A stretch of 51,368 nt of DNA from Ignavibacteriales bacterium (GTDB lineage Bacteria > Bacteroidota > Ignavibacteria > UBA10030): contig JAPLFQ010000026.1 of the NCBI GenBank assembly GCA_026390595.1, positions 1 through 51,368 of the forward strand, in the 5' to 3' direction. Positions within the stretch are counted from its first letter, which is position 1; every line of letters begins with the position of its first letter. Positions 9,023 to 17,833 of this stretch are shown here, piece by piece. A program made the position numbers and the translations under genes. A model generated the notes under the pieces. The model saw only the letters and a program-made list of their open reading frames with translations. It made no database searches and was not told the origin of the DNA.

Positions 9023-9051
9023 AAAGGCGACTCGCGGGTCGCCTTTTTTTT
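9023..9051 (+). terminator. Rho-independent terminator after the acyl-CoA dehydrogenase operon
   Basis: A 9-bp stem, AAAGGCGAC (9023-9031) with GTCGCCTTT (9038-9046), has a 6-base loop and runs into eight T (9044-9051). It ends the thiolase operon. Confidence 0.9.
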
Positions 9052-9055
9052 GTTC

Positions 9056-9265
9056 ATGACGGAGCTTCCCGTAGACATTGAGTCCGGAAATCTGCTTCCT
9101 GGAGCGAAAATGGATGATTATCCGAAACCGCCAGTCCTTGTTTTTCCTGCCAAGTTTTGGTACAATGCTCATGATATTCTTGATATAAACTGTATAAGCG
9201 GCGAATTTCCAATCTATGACAGCCGTGTGGCGCTAGAAGTCTTTGCTGTGAAGAAACGCAGTTGA
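9056..9265 (+). CDS. Doubtful short reading frame, 69 residues
   Basis: An ATG frame starts 5 bases after the terminator and ends 31 bases before lemA. The peptide (MTELPVDIESGNLLPGAKM...) has no signal peptide, membrane segment or motif that I recognise, and no good Shine-Dalgarno sequence precedes the ATG. The stretch is somewhat AT-richer than its neighbours, as expected for an intergenic leader. It may simply be the lemA upstream region. Otherwise I see nothing in the interval 9052-9296. Confidence 0.2.
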   Translation: MTELPVDIESGNLLPGAKMDDYPKPPVLVFPAKFWYNAHDILDINCISGEFPIYDSRVALEVFAVKKRS

Positions 9266-9296
9266 AGCACTCATTCATTTATATCGGAGTTTCCCT

Positions 9297-9902
9297 ATGA
9301 ATCGAACGTTGGCGATAGTTCTGGGAGTCGTTGCTTTCGTAGTTCTCATTGTGCTCGGATTTGTTGGCTATGGTATTTCCGTCAACAACAAAATTGTAAG
9401 CGCTGAAGAAGGGGTGAAGGCTGGCTGGAGCCAGGTGGAGAACCAGTATCAGAGGCGGTATGATCTCATTCCGAACCTGATCGAGACGGTAAAAGGATTT
9501 GCCAAACAGGAGAAGGAAGTGCTTGAGAACGTAACGGCCGCCAGATCCCGCGTTGGCCAAATGTCCATTACGCCCGAAGTACTGAACGATCCAAAGGCTT
9601 TTGCGAAATTTCAACAGGCCCAGGATGGTTTGAGTTCGGCGCTGTCACGTCTTCTCGTGGTGACGGAAAACTACCCTACGCTGCGGTCAAACGAGAACTT
9701 CCTTGCGCTGCAGAAGGAGCTTGAAGGGACCGAAAACAGGATCTCGGTGGAACGGCGCAGGTTTAACGAGACGGTACAGGCCTACAACACAATGATTCGC
9801 CGATTCCCTGCTTCTTTCATCGCTTCTATGGGCGGGTTCAAGGAGAAGTCGTATTTCGCGGCAGCAACCGGAGCCGATCAGGCTCCGAAAGTTAAATTCT
9901 GA
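9297..9902 (+). CDS. LemA family membrane protein
   Basis: LemA proteins have an N-terminal membrane anchor and a four-helix extracytoplasmic bundle; their biochemical role is unsettled. Here residues 5-27 form the anchor (VVAFVVLIVLGFVGYGI-like), followed by the family signature 'VKAGWSQVENQYQRRYDLIPNLIETVKG' region (about 41-68) and 'YPTLRSNENFLALQKELEG'. The C-terminus contains the usual 'YNTMIRRFPASFIA' segment. Length 201 is normal. It lies 9 bases before a TPM-domain protein, a pairing very common across bacteria and suggesting a joint envelope role. Confidence 0.93.
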   Translation: MNRTLAIVLGVVAFVVLIVLGFVGYGISVNNKIVSAEEGVKAGWSQVENQYQRRYDLIPNLIETVKGFAKQEKEVLENVTAARSRVGQMSITPEVLNDPKAFAKFQQAQDGLSSALSRLLVVTENYPTLRSNENFLALQKELEGTENRISVERRRFNETVQAYNTMIRRFPASFIASMGGFKEKSYFAAATGADQAPKVKF

Positions 9903-9911
9903 GGAATCCAT

Positions 9912-10676
9912 ATGCGAACCTTTCGGGTTCTGTTGCTGATAATGCTTTCACTCTGTTCGGCGACGCTTCGAGCACAGCCGGAAGTGCCGCAATTGCAGCA
10001 GCGAGTAACCGATTTCACGAACTCGCTCAGCTTCAATCAGTGGCGGGCTCTGGATGCGCGTCTCAAGCAGTTTGAAGATTCCACCTCGACGCAGGTCGCG
10101 ATCCTTCTCATCAATTCCCTCGAGGGCGGGTCGCTTGAAGACTACTCCATGCGGGTATTCGAGAAGAACAAGCTTGGTCAGAAGGGGAAAGACAACGGAA
10201 TCCTCATTCTGATAGCCAAAGCGGACCGGAAGGCGAGGATCGAGGTCGGCTATGGGCTGGAAGGCGTCCTCACTGACGCCGCCACGATGCAGATACGAGA
10301 ACGCGAGATGAACCCGCGCTTCAGAACGGGGGATTTCTACGGAGGCCTGGATGGTGCGGTAACGGCGATCATCTCTGCGACCGCCGGTGAATACAAGGTT
10401 GGGCCGAAAGGCAAGAAGGCTCCTCTGACATCAGTTATACTCGCGATGCTATTCTTCGGCATCATGGGAGCATTCGTGCTGCCGATGTTCTCGTCGCGAA
10501 GGCGCACTGTCATCGGTTCAGGGGGCTCGATGTATCGCTCGGGATGGGGATGGCCCTACATCGGAGGAGGAGGATTTGGCGGGGGATCGTCGGGTGGAGG
10601 TTCCTTTGGCGGCGGTGGCGGGTTCAGTGGTGGAGGAGGAATGGCCGGGGGCGGTGGATCCTCGGGCAGCTGGTAA
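9912..10676 (+). CDS. TPM-domain (YgcG-like) membrane protein with Gly-rich tail
   Basis: 254 residues: a signal peptide (1-22, cleavage near LRAQPEV), a TPM domain (about 30-155, with 'QVAILLINSLEGGSLEDYSMRVF', 'KDNGILILIAKADRKARIEVGYGLEG' and 'FRTGDFYGGLDGAV'), one membrane helix (about 174-195), and a glycine/serine-rich cytoplasmic tail (about 205-254) typical of the family. TPM domains have been linked to photosystem II repair and acid phosphatase activity in plants; bacterial roles are unclear. Cotranscribed with lemA. A second TPM protein lies at 15376, behind the signalling genes. Confidence 0.9.
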   Translation: MRTFRVLLLIMLSLCSATLRAQPEVPQLQQRVTDFTNSLSFNQWRALDARLKQFEDSTSTQVAILLINSLEGGSLEDYSMRVFEKNKLGQKGKDNGILILIAKADRKARIEVGYGLEGVLTDAATMQIREREMNPRFRTGDFYGGLDGAVTAIISATAGEYKVGPKGKKAPLTSVILAMLFFGIMGAFVLPMFSSRRRTVIGSGGSMYRSGWGWPYIGGGGFGGGSSGGGSFGGGGGFSGGGGMAGGGGSSGSW

Positions 10677-10703
10677 CAGTGTGAATGAAAGCGGAGAGAT
10701 GCG

Positions 10704-11747
10704 ATGCTTGTATTGATGAAACAGGGAGTCTCGAACGAAGAGCTCGAGAAAGTGAAGCAGAGGATTGTCTCCCTTGGCTACACTCCCCATGAAATTCCAG
10801 GTGCGCAGCGGGTGGCAATCGGAATTACGGGTAACAAGGGGGGACTTGACCCTGATCTTTTTCGAAGCCTCCCGGGTGTTCAGGATGCCGTTCCTGTTTC
10901 AAAACCGTACAAACTAGTCAGCAGGGAAGTCAAACCCGACGATACGGTAGTCGCCGTGGGTGGAGACCGTATCGGTGGTCGGGAATTGACAATGATTGCC
11001 GGTCCCTGTGCGGTGGAGAGTCGCGGCCAGATTTTTGAAATCGCTGAGATTCTAAGCGGGATGGGGGTCAGGTTTCTGCGCGGCGGTGCCTTCAAACCCA
11101 GGTCATCTCCTTACTCATTCCAGGGACTGAAGAATGAAGGATTGGAACTGCTCCGCGAAGCGGCAGACAAGTGGGGCATGCACGTAGTAACGGAGGTGAA
11201 GGATACGGAGACACTTCCGATGGTTGCACAGTATGCCGACGTTCTTCAGATCGGTGCGCGGAACATGTACAATTTCTCTCTCCTTGAGAAGGTAGGTGAA
11301 TCCGGGAAACCGGTGATCCTTAAGCGGGGTCTTTCCGCGACGATCGAGGAGCTCCTGATGTCGGCAGAGTATATCGCCTCGCGCGGAAACTACAACATCG
11401 TGCTGTGCGAACGAGGGATCCGTACCTTCGAACCGTACACTCGCAACACGCTGGACCTGAACGCGGTGCCTCTTGTGAAGAAACTTTCGCATTTGCCCAT
11501 CATTGTCGATCCGAGTCACGGAACTGGTGCCTGGGACCTTGTGGTCCCGATGGCTCAAGCCGCGATTGTCGCCGGTGCTGACGGCCTCATGATTGAAGTT
11601 CACCAGGATCCCACGGCTGCGTTTTCCGACGGTTTCCAGTCACTCAAACCGGAAAAATTCCGCCATCTCCTTGATCGCATCTCAGAACTTTCCAGGTTCG
11701 TAGGGAGGCGTGCAGTCACTCCGGTGGATCTGATCGAGAGGTCATGA
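10704..11747 (+). CDS. aroF: 3-deoxy-7-phosphoheptulonate (DAHP) synthase
   Basis: First enzyme of the shikimate pathway, joining phosphoenolpyruvate and erythrose 4-phosphate. The 347 residues comprise an N-terminal ferredoxin-like regulatory domain (1-75, beginning [19 protein letters not shown]) and a class I beta-subfamily TIM barrel: [37 protein letters not shown], and the metal-binding end IVDPSHGTG. The N-terminal domain is known in Thermotoga-type enzymes to mediate feedback inhibition by Tyr/Phe. Its stop overlaps the histidine kinase ATG (ATGA). Confidence 0.95.
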   Translation: MLVLMKQGVSNEELEKVKQRIVSLGYTPHEIPGAQRVAIGITGNKGGLDPDLFRSLPGVQDAVPVSKPYKLVSREVKPDDTVVAVGGDRIGGRELTMIAGPCAVESRGQIFEIAEILSGMGVRFLRGGAFKPRSSPYSFQGLKNEGLELLREAADKWGMHVVTEVKDTETLPMVAQYADVLQIGARNMYNFSLLEKVGESGKPVILKRGLSATIEELLMSAEYIASRGNYNIVLCERGIRTFEPYTRNTLDLNAVPLVKKLSHLPIIVDPSHGTGAWDLVVPMAQAAIVAGADGLMIEVHQDPTAAFSDGFQSLKPEKFRHLLDRISELSRFVGRRAVTPVDLIERS

Positions 11748-14233
11748 AGAGCACCTCCGCCACATATCGGGGTTCCAAGGGAAGAGTGAAGAAGCGGGTG
11801 GCGAGCAAGAGCACCACGCCGAGAGATGCGAAAAACCCCTCTCCTGAGCCGCACATTGACGTGTTCAAATCAGCTTTTGGAAAATCCTTTGTTCCTCTTC
11901 TCATTACCGATCGGTTCGGCCGGTGCCTTGAGGCGAATGAAAGCGTAGTCAAGCTCTTGAATCGGCGGCGCAGTGTATTGCAGCGGAAGACGCTTGATGC
12001 GATTTTCACTCTTCGTGGCACCAGCACTGTGGGGGGATTCCGGGCCAGGCTCTCTCATGGAGAAGCCCTTGATGCCGAAGTTGCGTTCGAGCAGAAGGAA
12101 GGCAAACCGCTGAGGCTGCGACTGCATGCGACGATTCTCGACGGAGAGTTGAGGCTTATTGGTCTTGCGCGCATCCATGAGCAAACTTCAAACGAGGGTT
12201 TGGCAGTAAAGGCTCGCGGGACTACGGCTTTGTTGGACGAGTTCTTCTCCGTCCCCTGGGGTGACGAAGACACCGACTACCATTCTCTGTTTCAACATTC
12301 TCCGTACGGAATCGCAATACTGCAGACTGAAAAGCTGGCGGTTGTAAATCCAACATTCTGCAAGCTTCTCGGTTACCGGTCAGGTGAAGAGATTGTGGGG
12401 AAGGAAATCCGGGAATTCCTGGATGACGGTTCGCGCATGTTCTTTTCCTTGCTGCAGCACAGGGTGTTCCGGGGCGAGGCGATTCCCATGCGTTTTGAAA
12501 CCCGCATGCTCAAGCCAGGAGGGGCGACCGTCGACGTGGAGACATCGTTTGCGCTGATTTGGTACAGGGGAGCGCCAGCTCTGAACGTGACGATCGGCGA
12601 CATCACCGACCGGAAAGAACTCGAAAAGCGCCTCACCGACTCCGAAAGCCTTCTACGGAACGTCATCAATTCGATGGTCGACGCCCTGGTGATCACAGAC
12701 CTTCAGGGAAAGGTCCTTGATGTTAATGACGAGTTCCAACGGTTCACGGGGTTCTCGCGGCGTGAGGCCTTTGCCGCAGAGATACCGTATCCATGGGTCC
12801 CTGAGGAGAGCCTTGGGTCATTCATGAGCTGGTTGGAACAATTACGCGAGCACAACGTATTGCGCGATTTCGATATCACGTGGCTGCGGAAAAACGGAGA
12901 ACGCGTGGCGGTGAGCTTGAACACGACCTTGCTGCGCAATGCCACCGGCGATCCGGTTCTGATGGTCAACATCGCGCGCGACATCAGCGAACGTCAGGCC
13001 TCGCGTGAAGAACTGAGCCGGCAGCTCCAGAGACTCCAGGTTTTGTACGATCTTAGCAGCGCTCTCACGGAGACGCTCAACATCCAAGAAATTGCCCGGA
13101 ATACGTACGAGCAAGTAGAGAAGGTCATCCCCGTCGATGGGTTTTCCATTGATCTCTATGATGACGAGCGGCGTGAAATTCGACCTGTCTACGCAGTCGA
13201 CTTGGTCAACGGCAGGCGGGCTGAGATTGCCGTGCCGCACATGACGGAAGCGCTCGACAAGTCACAGTCGAGATTGACTGTCATCTCGACCCGGAAGCCC
13301 CTGTTACAGCTGAGAACGGAACCAGGAGCGAATCAACTCCAGGCAGTGGGGGAATCCACGGCTTCTTCGCTGATGATGGTACCAATGGTCTCAAAGCAGA
13401 CAATTATCGGCGTGCTCTCGGTACATTCCTACACACCGGAGAGCTACTCGCAGGAGCATCTGACCCTGTTGCAGAGTATAGCGCATCTTGCGGGCATTTC
13501 GGTTGAGAAAGCGCAACTGTATCACGAAACGGTCCGGAAATCGCGCGAAATCGAAGCACGCAACAAGGAACTTGATGATTTCACGTACGTGGTCTCGCAC
13601 GATCTGAAAGAGCCGTTGATCAGCGTCGAGGGTTATACGAAGATGATTCATCACGAATACCAGCATCAGCTCGACAAAGGTGGACGCGAATACCTTCAGG
13701 CTGTCATGGATTCGTGCCAGCATATGAAGCGTTTGATCGATGATCTGCTGCTGCTGTCACGGATCAGCAAGCTGACGGAGAAGCGGTCAACGATCGACCT
13801 CGCTCCGCTGATCAACGAAGTGCTTGAGGAACTGCGTTTTTCGATACGCGAACGCAAAGCGGTTATCGTGGTGCAGGAAAAGTTGCCTGCAATCGTGGGG
13901 GTGGACACGCATTTGCGGATTGTATTCCGCAACTTGATTGCCAATGCTCTGAAATTTTGTGACAAACAGATCCCGCGCATTGAGATCGGAGCGCGTTCGA
14001 CGCCGGAAGGCGCAGCGCTGTTTGTCCAGGACAACGGAATTGGCATTGAACCGACCCATTTTGAAAAGATCTTCCTGATCTTCCAGCGTCTCCACAGGAA
14101 GGATGAGTACGAAGGCGTTGGTGCGGGATTGACCATCGTTCGAAAGATCATCGAATCCAGCGGAGGGAAGATCTGGGTGGAATCGACATTGGGGCAGGGT
14201 GCCACGTTTTTCTTCACGATGCCATCAGCCTAG
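11744..14233 (+). CDS. Sensor histidine kinase with PAS and GAF domains
   Basis: 829 residues without an obvious membrane segment, so probably a soluble sensor. By eye: a basic N-terminus (1-35), a degenerate PAS (about 40-145), PAS (178-292, 'YHSLFQHSPYGIAILQ'), PAS with PAC end (298-420, 'GKVLDVNDEFQRFTGFSRREA', then 'ARDISERQ'), GAF (about 435-595), then DHp with H-box VSHDLKEPL (phosphoacceptor His619) and HATPase_c with N-box NLIANALKF, G1 DNGIGI and G2 GVGAGLTIV. The H-box and following 'GYTKMI' are of the kind seen in phytochrome-like kinases, whose partners are often Rcp1-type single-domain regulators like the one just downstream. The GAF segment shows no clear chromophore cysteine. 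Ligand unknown. Confidence 0.93.
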   Translation: MKSTSATYRGSKGRVKKRVASKSTTPRDAKNPSPEPHIDVFKSAFGKSFVPLLITDRFGRCLEANESVVKLLNRRRSVLQRKTLDAIFTLRGTSTVGGFRARLSHGEALDAEVAFEQKEGKPLRLRLHATILDGELRLIGLARIHEQTSNEGLAVKARGTTALLDEFFSVPWGDEDTDYHSLFQHSPYGIAILQTEKLAVVNPTFCKLLGYRSGEEIVGKEIREFLDDGSRMFFSLLQHRVFRGEAIPMRFETRMLKPGGATVDVETSFALIWYRGAPALNVTIGDITDRKELEKRLTDSESLLRNVINSMVDALVITDLQGKVLDVNDEFQRFTGFSRREAFAAEIPYPWVPEESLGSFMSWLEQLREHNVLRDFDITWLRKNGERVAVSLNTTLLRNATGDPVLMVNIARDISERQASREELSRQLQRLQVLYDLSSALTETLNIQEIARNTYEQVEKVIPVDGFSIDLYDDERREIRPVYAVDLVNGRRAEIAVPHMTEALDKSQSRLTVISTRKPLLQLRTEPGANQLQAVGESTASSLMMVPMVSKQTIIGVLSVHSYTPESYSQEHLTLLQSIAHLAGISVEKAQLYHETVRKSREIEARNKELDDFTYVVSHDLKEPLISVEGYTKMIHHEYQHQLDKGGREYLQAVMDSCQHMKRLIDDLLLLSRISKLTEKRSTIDLAPLINEVLEELRFSIRERKAVIVVQEKLPAIVGVDTHLRIVFRNLIANALKFCDKQIPRIEIGARSTPEGAALFVQDNGIGIEPTHFEKIFLIFQRLHRKDEYEGVGAGLTIVRKIIESSGGKIWVESTLGQGATFFFTMPSA

Positions 14234-14247
14234 GGAGAGAAGAAGAG

Positions 14248-14679
14248 TTGACCGCAGCGCCTCTGAAAATTCTGTTGATAGACGATAATCGCGACCATGC
14301 AAAAATTCTCCAATGGGCGTTCAGGAAAAGCGGACGGGCCGACGAGTTCACCTATTTCGAAGATGGCAGGAACGCCCTCGATTACCTGAAGACGCTCACA
14401 GCAGATCAGAAGGCAGTGCCGGATTTCATTTTTCTGGACCTGAATCTTCCGCGCCTCGACGGAAGGGAAGTGCTCAGGCTTCTCAAGGAAGGGGAATCCA
14501 CGAAACCGATACCGGTGATCATCGTCAGCAGTTCGGAACGTGAAGAGGATGTACGGAGGGCATACGAACTTGGCGCAAGCAGCTATGTGTCGAAGACTGC
14601 CATCCTCAACGACATTGACCCGATGCTGAAGACAATCCAGGAATACTGGTCGAAAGCGGCCAGATCACAAACCAAGTAG
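14248..14679 (+). CDS. Single-domain response regulator, Rcp1 type
   Basis: 143-residue receiver without an output domain. Acidic pair Asp12/Asp13, phosphoacceptor Asp64 in FLDLNLPRLDG, the Ser/Thr of VSSSE and Lys of YVSK are all present. The sequence style (ALDYLKTL, PVIIVSSSEREEDVRRAYELGASSYV) matches regulators paired with phytochrome-type kinases. It begins with TTG 14 bases after the kinase stop with AGAGAAGAAGAG upstream, and is almost certainly the partner of His619 kinase. Confidence 0.93.
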   Translation: MTAAPLKILLIDDNRDHAKILQWAFRKSGRADEFTYFEDGRNALDYLKTLTADQKAVPDFIFLDLNLPRLDGREVLRLLKEGESTKPIPVIIVSSSEREEDVRRAYELGASSYVSKTAILNDIDPMLKTIQEYWSKAARSQTK

Positions 14680-14689
14680 TGAGAGCGCC

Positions 14690-15367
14690 ATGGCTGCGAA
14701 AAAGCATATTACCGTACTGCTTGTCGAAGACAATATCGACTTTGCAAAGCTCGTGAAGATTTACCTGAGTCGATTCGAAGATGCTGAAATCGAAGTGCTC
14801 TGGAAAGAGAATGGCCCGGAAGGGATCGAAGAGGCTGTGCGCAATCCCGCGATCGATGTGATCCTGATGGACTATTTCCTTCCCGGGATGAACGGCCTCG
14901 AAATCACGCGAGCCATGCAGGAACGAGAAGTCGATACGCCGGTCGTGTTTCTCACCGTCAACAAGGACATGAATCTCGCCGTGGAAGTCATGAAACTCGG
15001 CGTGCGCGACTACCTGGTGAAAGAAGAAATCAGTACTCCGATTCTGCCGAAGACAATCATGACCGTCGTCGAGAAACGGAAGTTTCAGAAGGAAGTTGCC
15101 GAGCTGGAAATCCGCCAGAAACGGCTCGAAGCGATGCAGGAAATGATCGTGGGAATAGCGGGGGAGATCTCGATTCCTCTTCAGAACATGAAGGGTCTTG
15201 TTGGCGAACTCATCAAGAATGGTAACACCGAGAAGAGAGCGAAATACCTGTCGATCATCCGGGAGAATGTCGAACGGATCGAGTCAAAGATGGAAAAGCT
15301 GATCAATCTGAAAGAAGACAAGACCGTGCAGTACATCAAGGACATCAAGATGATTGACCTATCGTGA
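14690..15367 (+). CDS. Response regulator fused to a DHp-like domain lacking the phosphoacceptor histidine
   Basis: 225 residues. Residues 5-125 are a receiver with acidic residues near 13-14, Asp61 in LMDYFLPGMNG and Lys111 in YLVKEE. A coiled linker (130-150) leads to a two-helix segment (about 150-215) that resembles a histidine kinase dimerisation domain: 'GIAGEISIPLQNMKG' occupies the place of a typical 'GIAHEINNPLQ', with Gly158 in place of the histidine. No ATPase domain follows. It may dimerise with, or act as an adapter or sink for, the upstream kinase. Starts at ATG 10 bases after the previous stop. Confidence 0.85.
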   Translation: MAAKKHITVLLVEDNIDFAKLVKIYLSRFEDAEIEVLWKENGPEGIEEAVRNPAIDVILMDYFLPGMNGLEITRAMQEREVDTPVVFLTVNKDMNLAVEVMKLGVRDYLVKEEISTPILPKTIMTVVEKRKFQKEVAELEIRQKRLEAMQEMIVGIAGEISIPLQNMKGLVGELIKNGNTEKRAKYLSIIRENVERIESKMEKLINLKEDKTVQYIKDIKMIDLS

Positions 15368-15375
15368 GGTGACGT

Positions 15376-15831
15376 GTGGCAAACCTTGTGAAACAATTCC
15401 TTTCTAAGCAAGATCTGGCTGACATCGCCGGCGCGATTGCCGAACAGGAGAAACGGACTGCAGGGGAATTGCGAGTGGCAATCCGGCAGAAGCGATCGAG
15501 GAAAGAAAAGGCGCTGTCGGTGGAACAACTTGCCAGGTTGGAATTTGTCCATCTCGGCATGATGAAAACGGAAGAACGAACCGGCGTTTTGATTTTTATT
15601 CTGCTGGAGGCGCGTGAGTTTTTTATACTCGCCGACGAACATATCAATGAAAAAGTGGGACCGTCTGTCTGGCAGGGAGTGGCTCAGACCATGGCAGCAA
15701 GATTCGCAACGAAGGAATACCGTCAGGGATTGCTTGACGCGGTTCGAGAAGTGACCGATCATCTGGCCTCTCACTTTCCCGCTCGTTCCGGGGACAAAAA
15801 CGAACTACCAAATACTGTCGATATTTCATAA
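15376..15831 (+). CDS. TPM-domain protein, soluble short form
   Basis: 151 residues starting with GTG 8 bases after the regulator. The body resembles TPM domains of the LemA-linked kind: 'LSKQDLADIAGAIAEQEKRTAGELRVAI', 'TGVLIFILLEAREFFILADEHINEKVG' and 'YRQGLLDAVREV'. There is no signal peptide or clear membrane helix. Elsewhere such short TPM genes often sit directly behind lemA and the long TPM gene; here the DAHP synthase and the signalling genes lie between. Function unknown. Confidence 0.8.
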   Translation: MANLVKQFLSKQDLADIAGAIAEQEKRTAGELRVAIRQKRSRKEKALSVEQLARLEFVHLGMMKTEERTGVLIFILLEAREFFILADEHINEKVGPSVWQGVAQTMAARFATKEYRQGLLDAVREVTDHLASHFPARSGDKNELPNTVDIS

Positions 15832-15888
15832 GCCGGAACGGACGGGCACACGTCCTGTTGCACTAATCTCACACCTGCACTTCTCACT

Positions 15889-16764
15889 ATGAAATTCAAA
15901 CTTGCAATAGCCCAGGTCGACGCAGCAGTTGGTAATATTGAGGCCAACCTCAACCGCCATTTGGATGCAGTGGACAGGGCGAAGAAGGAAGGGGCCGACC
16001 TCGTCATATTTCCCGAGTTGAGCCTCACCGGCTACACTCTTCGCGATCTGGCATGGGATGTTGCTTTGGATCCATTTTCAGATCCCCGTCTCTCTCGACT
16101 CAAGGAAGCAAGCAAATCCGTCTCGATCGTCTTTGGAATGGTTGAGAGCGCAGAGAACCATGGAATCTACAACTCCGCAGTGTTTCTCGAAGATGGTTTG
16201 ATACGCCATGTTCACAGGAAGATCTATCCTCCGACATACGGAATGTTCGAAGAAGGGCGCTACTTCAGTCAAGGGAGTGAAGTGGCTGCATTCGATTCGA
16301 AACATGGAAGATTCGGAATGCTTATCTGCGAGGATCTCTGGCATATGTCCCTCCCTTATCTCCTTGCGCTGGATGGAGCTGAGGTTCTGTTCTCGCTGAC
16401 CGCGAGCCCCTCGCGTGTTGCTCCTGGGAGCGCCGAAATGGACGCCGCGCGCGTGAACCACGAACATCATCGTGTGTATGCAAGACTTCTGAGTTCCTAC
16501 GTGGTGTTCGCGAATCGGGTTGGTTATGAAGACGGAGTGAATTTCTGGGGCGGGTCGGTTGTCGTGAACCCCGGCGGCGTAATGATCTCAACAGCCAAGC
16601 TCTTCGAAGAGGATTTCGTGTCGGCTGAAGTCGATTCCCTTGAGGTTCAGAGAGCTCGTCGCTTTTCACGTCATTTTCTCGATGAAGATCCCCGATTGGT
16701 TGAAGAATCCCTCAAGCGTATCCGTGCCGGTGGCGGCATGCGCTCTTCCGAAAAACCCTCCTGA
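15889..16764 (+). CDS. Carbon-nitrogen hydrolase (nitrilase superfamily)
   Basis: 291 residues with the complete Glu-Lys-Cys triad: Glu43 in FPELSLTGY, Lys111 in HRKIYPPTYGMFEE and Cys147 in LICEDLWH. The sequence looks like the glutaminase domain of NAD+ synthetase (NadE), but no synthetase domain follows; it is a stand-alone amidase. It may supply ammonia to a separate NadE or act on another amide. The substrate cannot be read from the sequence. Preceded by a 57-base gap and followed by a weak hairpin. Confidence 0.88.
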   Translation: MKFKLAIAQVDAAVGNIEANLNRHLDAVDRAKKEGADLVIFPELSLTGYTLRDLAWDVALDPFSDPRLSRLKEASKSVSIVFGMVESAENHGIYNSAVFLEDGLIRHVHRKIYPPTYGMFEEGRYFSQGSEVAAFDSKHGRFGMLICEDLWHMSLPYLLALDGAEVLFSLTASPSRVAPGSAEMDAARVNHEHHRVYARLLSSYVVFANRVGYEDGVNFWGGSVVVNPGGVMISTAKLFEEDFVSAEVDSLEVQRARRFSRHFLDEDPRLVEESLKRIRAGGGMRSSEKPS

Positions 16765-16819
16765 GATCATCAGTTTCGTTGTTGAAGCAGCTGCGCTCCG
16801 GCGGAAGTCGCATGTCGGG

Positions 16820-16844
16820 GCCTCCGGTTCAATCGGAAGGCTTT
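16820..16844 (+). terminator. Weak terminator-like hairpin after the amidase gene
   Basis: GCCTCCG (16820-16826) pairs with CGGaAGGC (16834-16841) with one bulged A and a 7-base loop, followed by only three T. It may end the upstream transcript, but the T tract is poor. Confidence 0.3.
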
Positions 16845-16851
16845 AAATCCA

Positions 16852-16880
16852 TTGAATCTGCTTGGTTTTTTTCATAAATT
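16852..16880 (+). promoter_or_regulatory. Possible htpX promoter
   Basis: TTGAAT (16852-16857) and TAAATT (16875-16880) are 17 bases apart, about 45 bases before the htpX start codon. A Shine-Dalgarno sequence AGGAGAG precedes the ATG. The -10 match is only moderate. Confidence 0.35.
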
Positions 16881-16927
16881 ACCTTGGTATTGAGTAACAA
16901 TCACTTTCTCGGCGAGGAGAGATTTAC

Positions 16928-17782
16928 ATGGGTACCGTAAAGACAGTCGGTTTGATGGTGCTGATGATGGCCCTGATGATGCTTGTAGGGCAGTGGCTGG
17001 GGCAGGAACAGGGACTTATTTTCGCGTTCGCAATTTCATTGTTGATGAATTTCGGGATGTATTGGTTCTCGGACAAGATCGTTCTTATGACGTACAGAGC
17101 GAAGGAAGTGAGTGAACAGGAATCTCCGCGGTTGTATGCGACCGTGCGAAAACTCGCGACGCAGGCTCAATTGCCGATGCCGAAGGTATACATTGTACCG
17201 GGAGATTCACCAAACGCCTTTGCCACCGGAAGGAACCCTGAGCACGCGGCGGTAGCGGCAACAGAAGGAATCTTGCGCCTCTTGAGTGAGGACGAGCTCG
17301 AGGGCGTCATAGCCCATGAATTGGCGCACGTAAAACACCGGGATATTCTCACGGGGACGATTGTCGCGGCCATGGCAGGCGCGATCATGTTCATGGCCAG
17401 GATGGCTATGTTCGCATCCATGTTCGGAGGAGGCAGCAGGGATCGGGAAAACTCGAACCCGCTGGGAGAGATCCTTCTCCTCATCCTTGCTCCTATCGCC
17501 GCGATGTTGATACAGTTTGCTGTTTCCCGCTCCAGAGAGTTTGCGGCTGATGAAGGCGGAGCGCGGATTTGTGGTCGGCCTCTGAGTCTCGCGAGTGCGT
17601 TGAAAAGACTCGAGAGCGGGGCTGAGCGCATTCCGATGGAAAACGCGGGAAGGGCGACGGCGCACATGTTCATCGTGAATCCGCTTCGAGGCGGTGGCAT
17701 GATGAAATTGTTCTCTACGCACCCGCCCACCGAGGAGCGTGTCGCTCGCCTGGAACAGCTGGCAATGGGGGGCATCCATTAA
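16928..17782 (+). CDS. htpX: HtpX-type zinc metalloprotease, M48 family
   Basis: Inner-membrane protease that helps degrade misfolded membrane proteins. 284 residues: two N-terminal membrane helices (about 5-22 and 28-46), zinc motif HELAH (130-134), further helices near 150-170 and 187-205, and the third ligand Glu in SRSREFAADEGGA. The end 'FSTHPPTEERVARLEQL' is the usual M48 signature. Length is normal. Strong ribosome binding site AGGAGAG. Well-supported family; stress control cannot be judged from the sequence. Confidence 0.95.
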   Translation: MGTVKTVGLMVLMMALMMLVGQWLGQEQGLIFAFAISLLMNFGMYWFSDKIVLMTYRAKEVSEQESPRLYATVRKLATQAQLPMPKVYIVPGDSPNAFATGRNPEHAAVAATEGILRLLSEDELEGVIAHELAHVKHRDILTGTIVAAMAGAIMFMARMAMFASMFGGGSRDRENSNPLGEILLLILAPIAAMLIQFAVSRSREFAADEGGARICGRPLSLASALKRLESGAERIPMENAGRATAHMFIVNPLRGGGMMKLFSTHPPTEERVARLEQLAMGGIH

Positions 17783-17833
17783 GATCGCGGTTGCGGCCAC
17801 ACTGAAACTACGGGGAATCCGAGTCTGACCTCC

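Noticed and set aside
10560-10676. Glycine-rich repeat as a microsatellite or repeat array
   Set aside because: It is the normal Gly-rich tail of TPM-domain membrane proteins, coded with varied codons.
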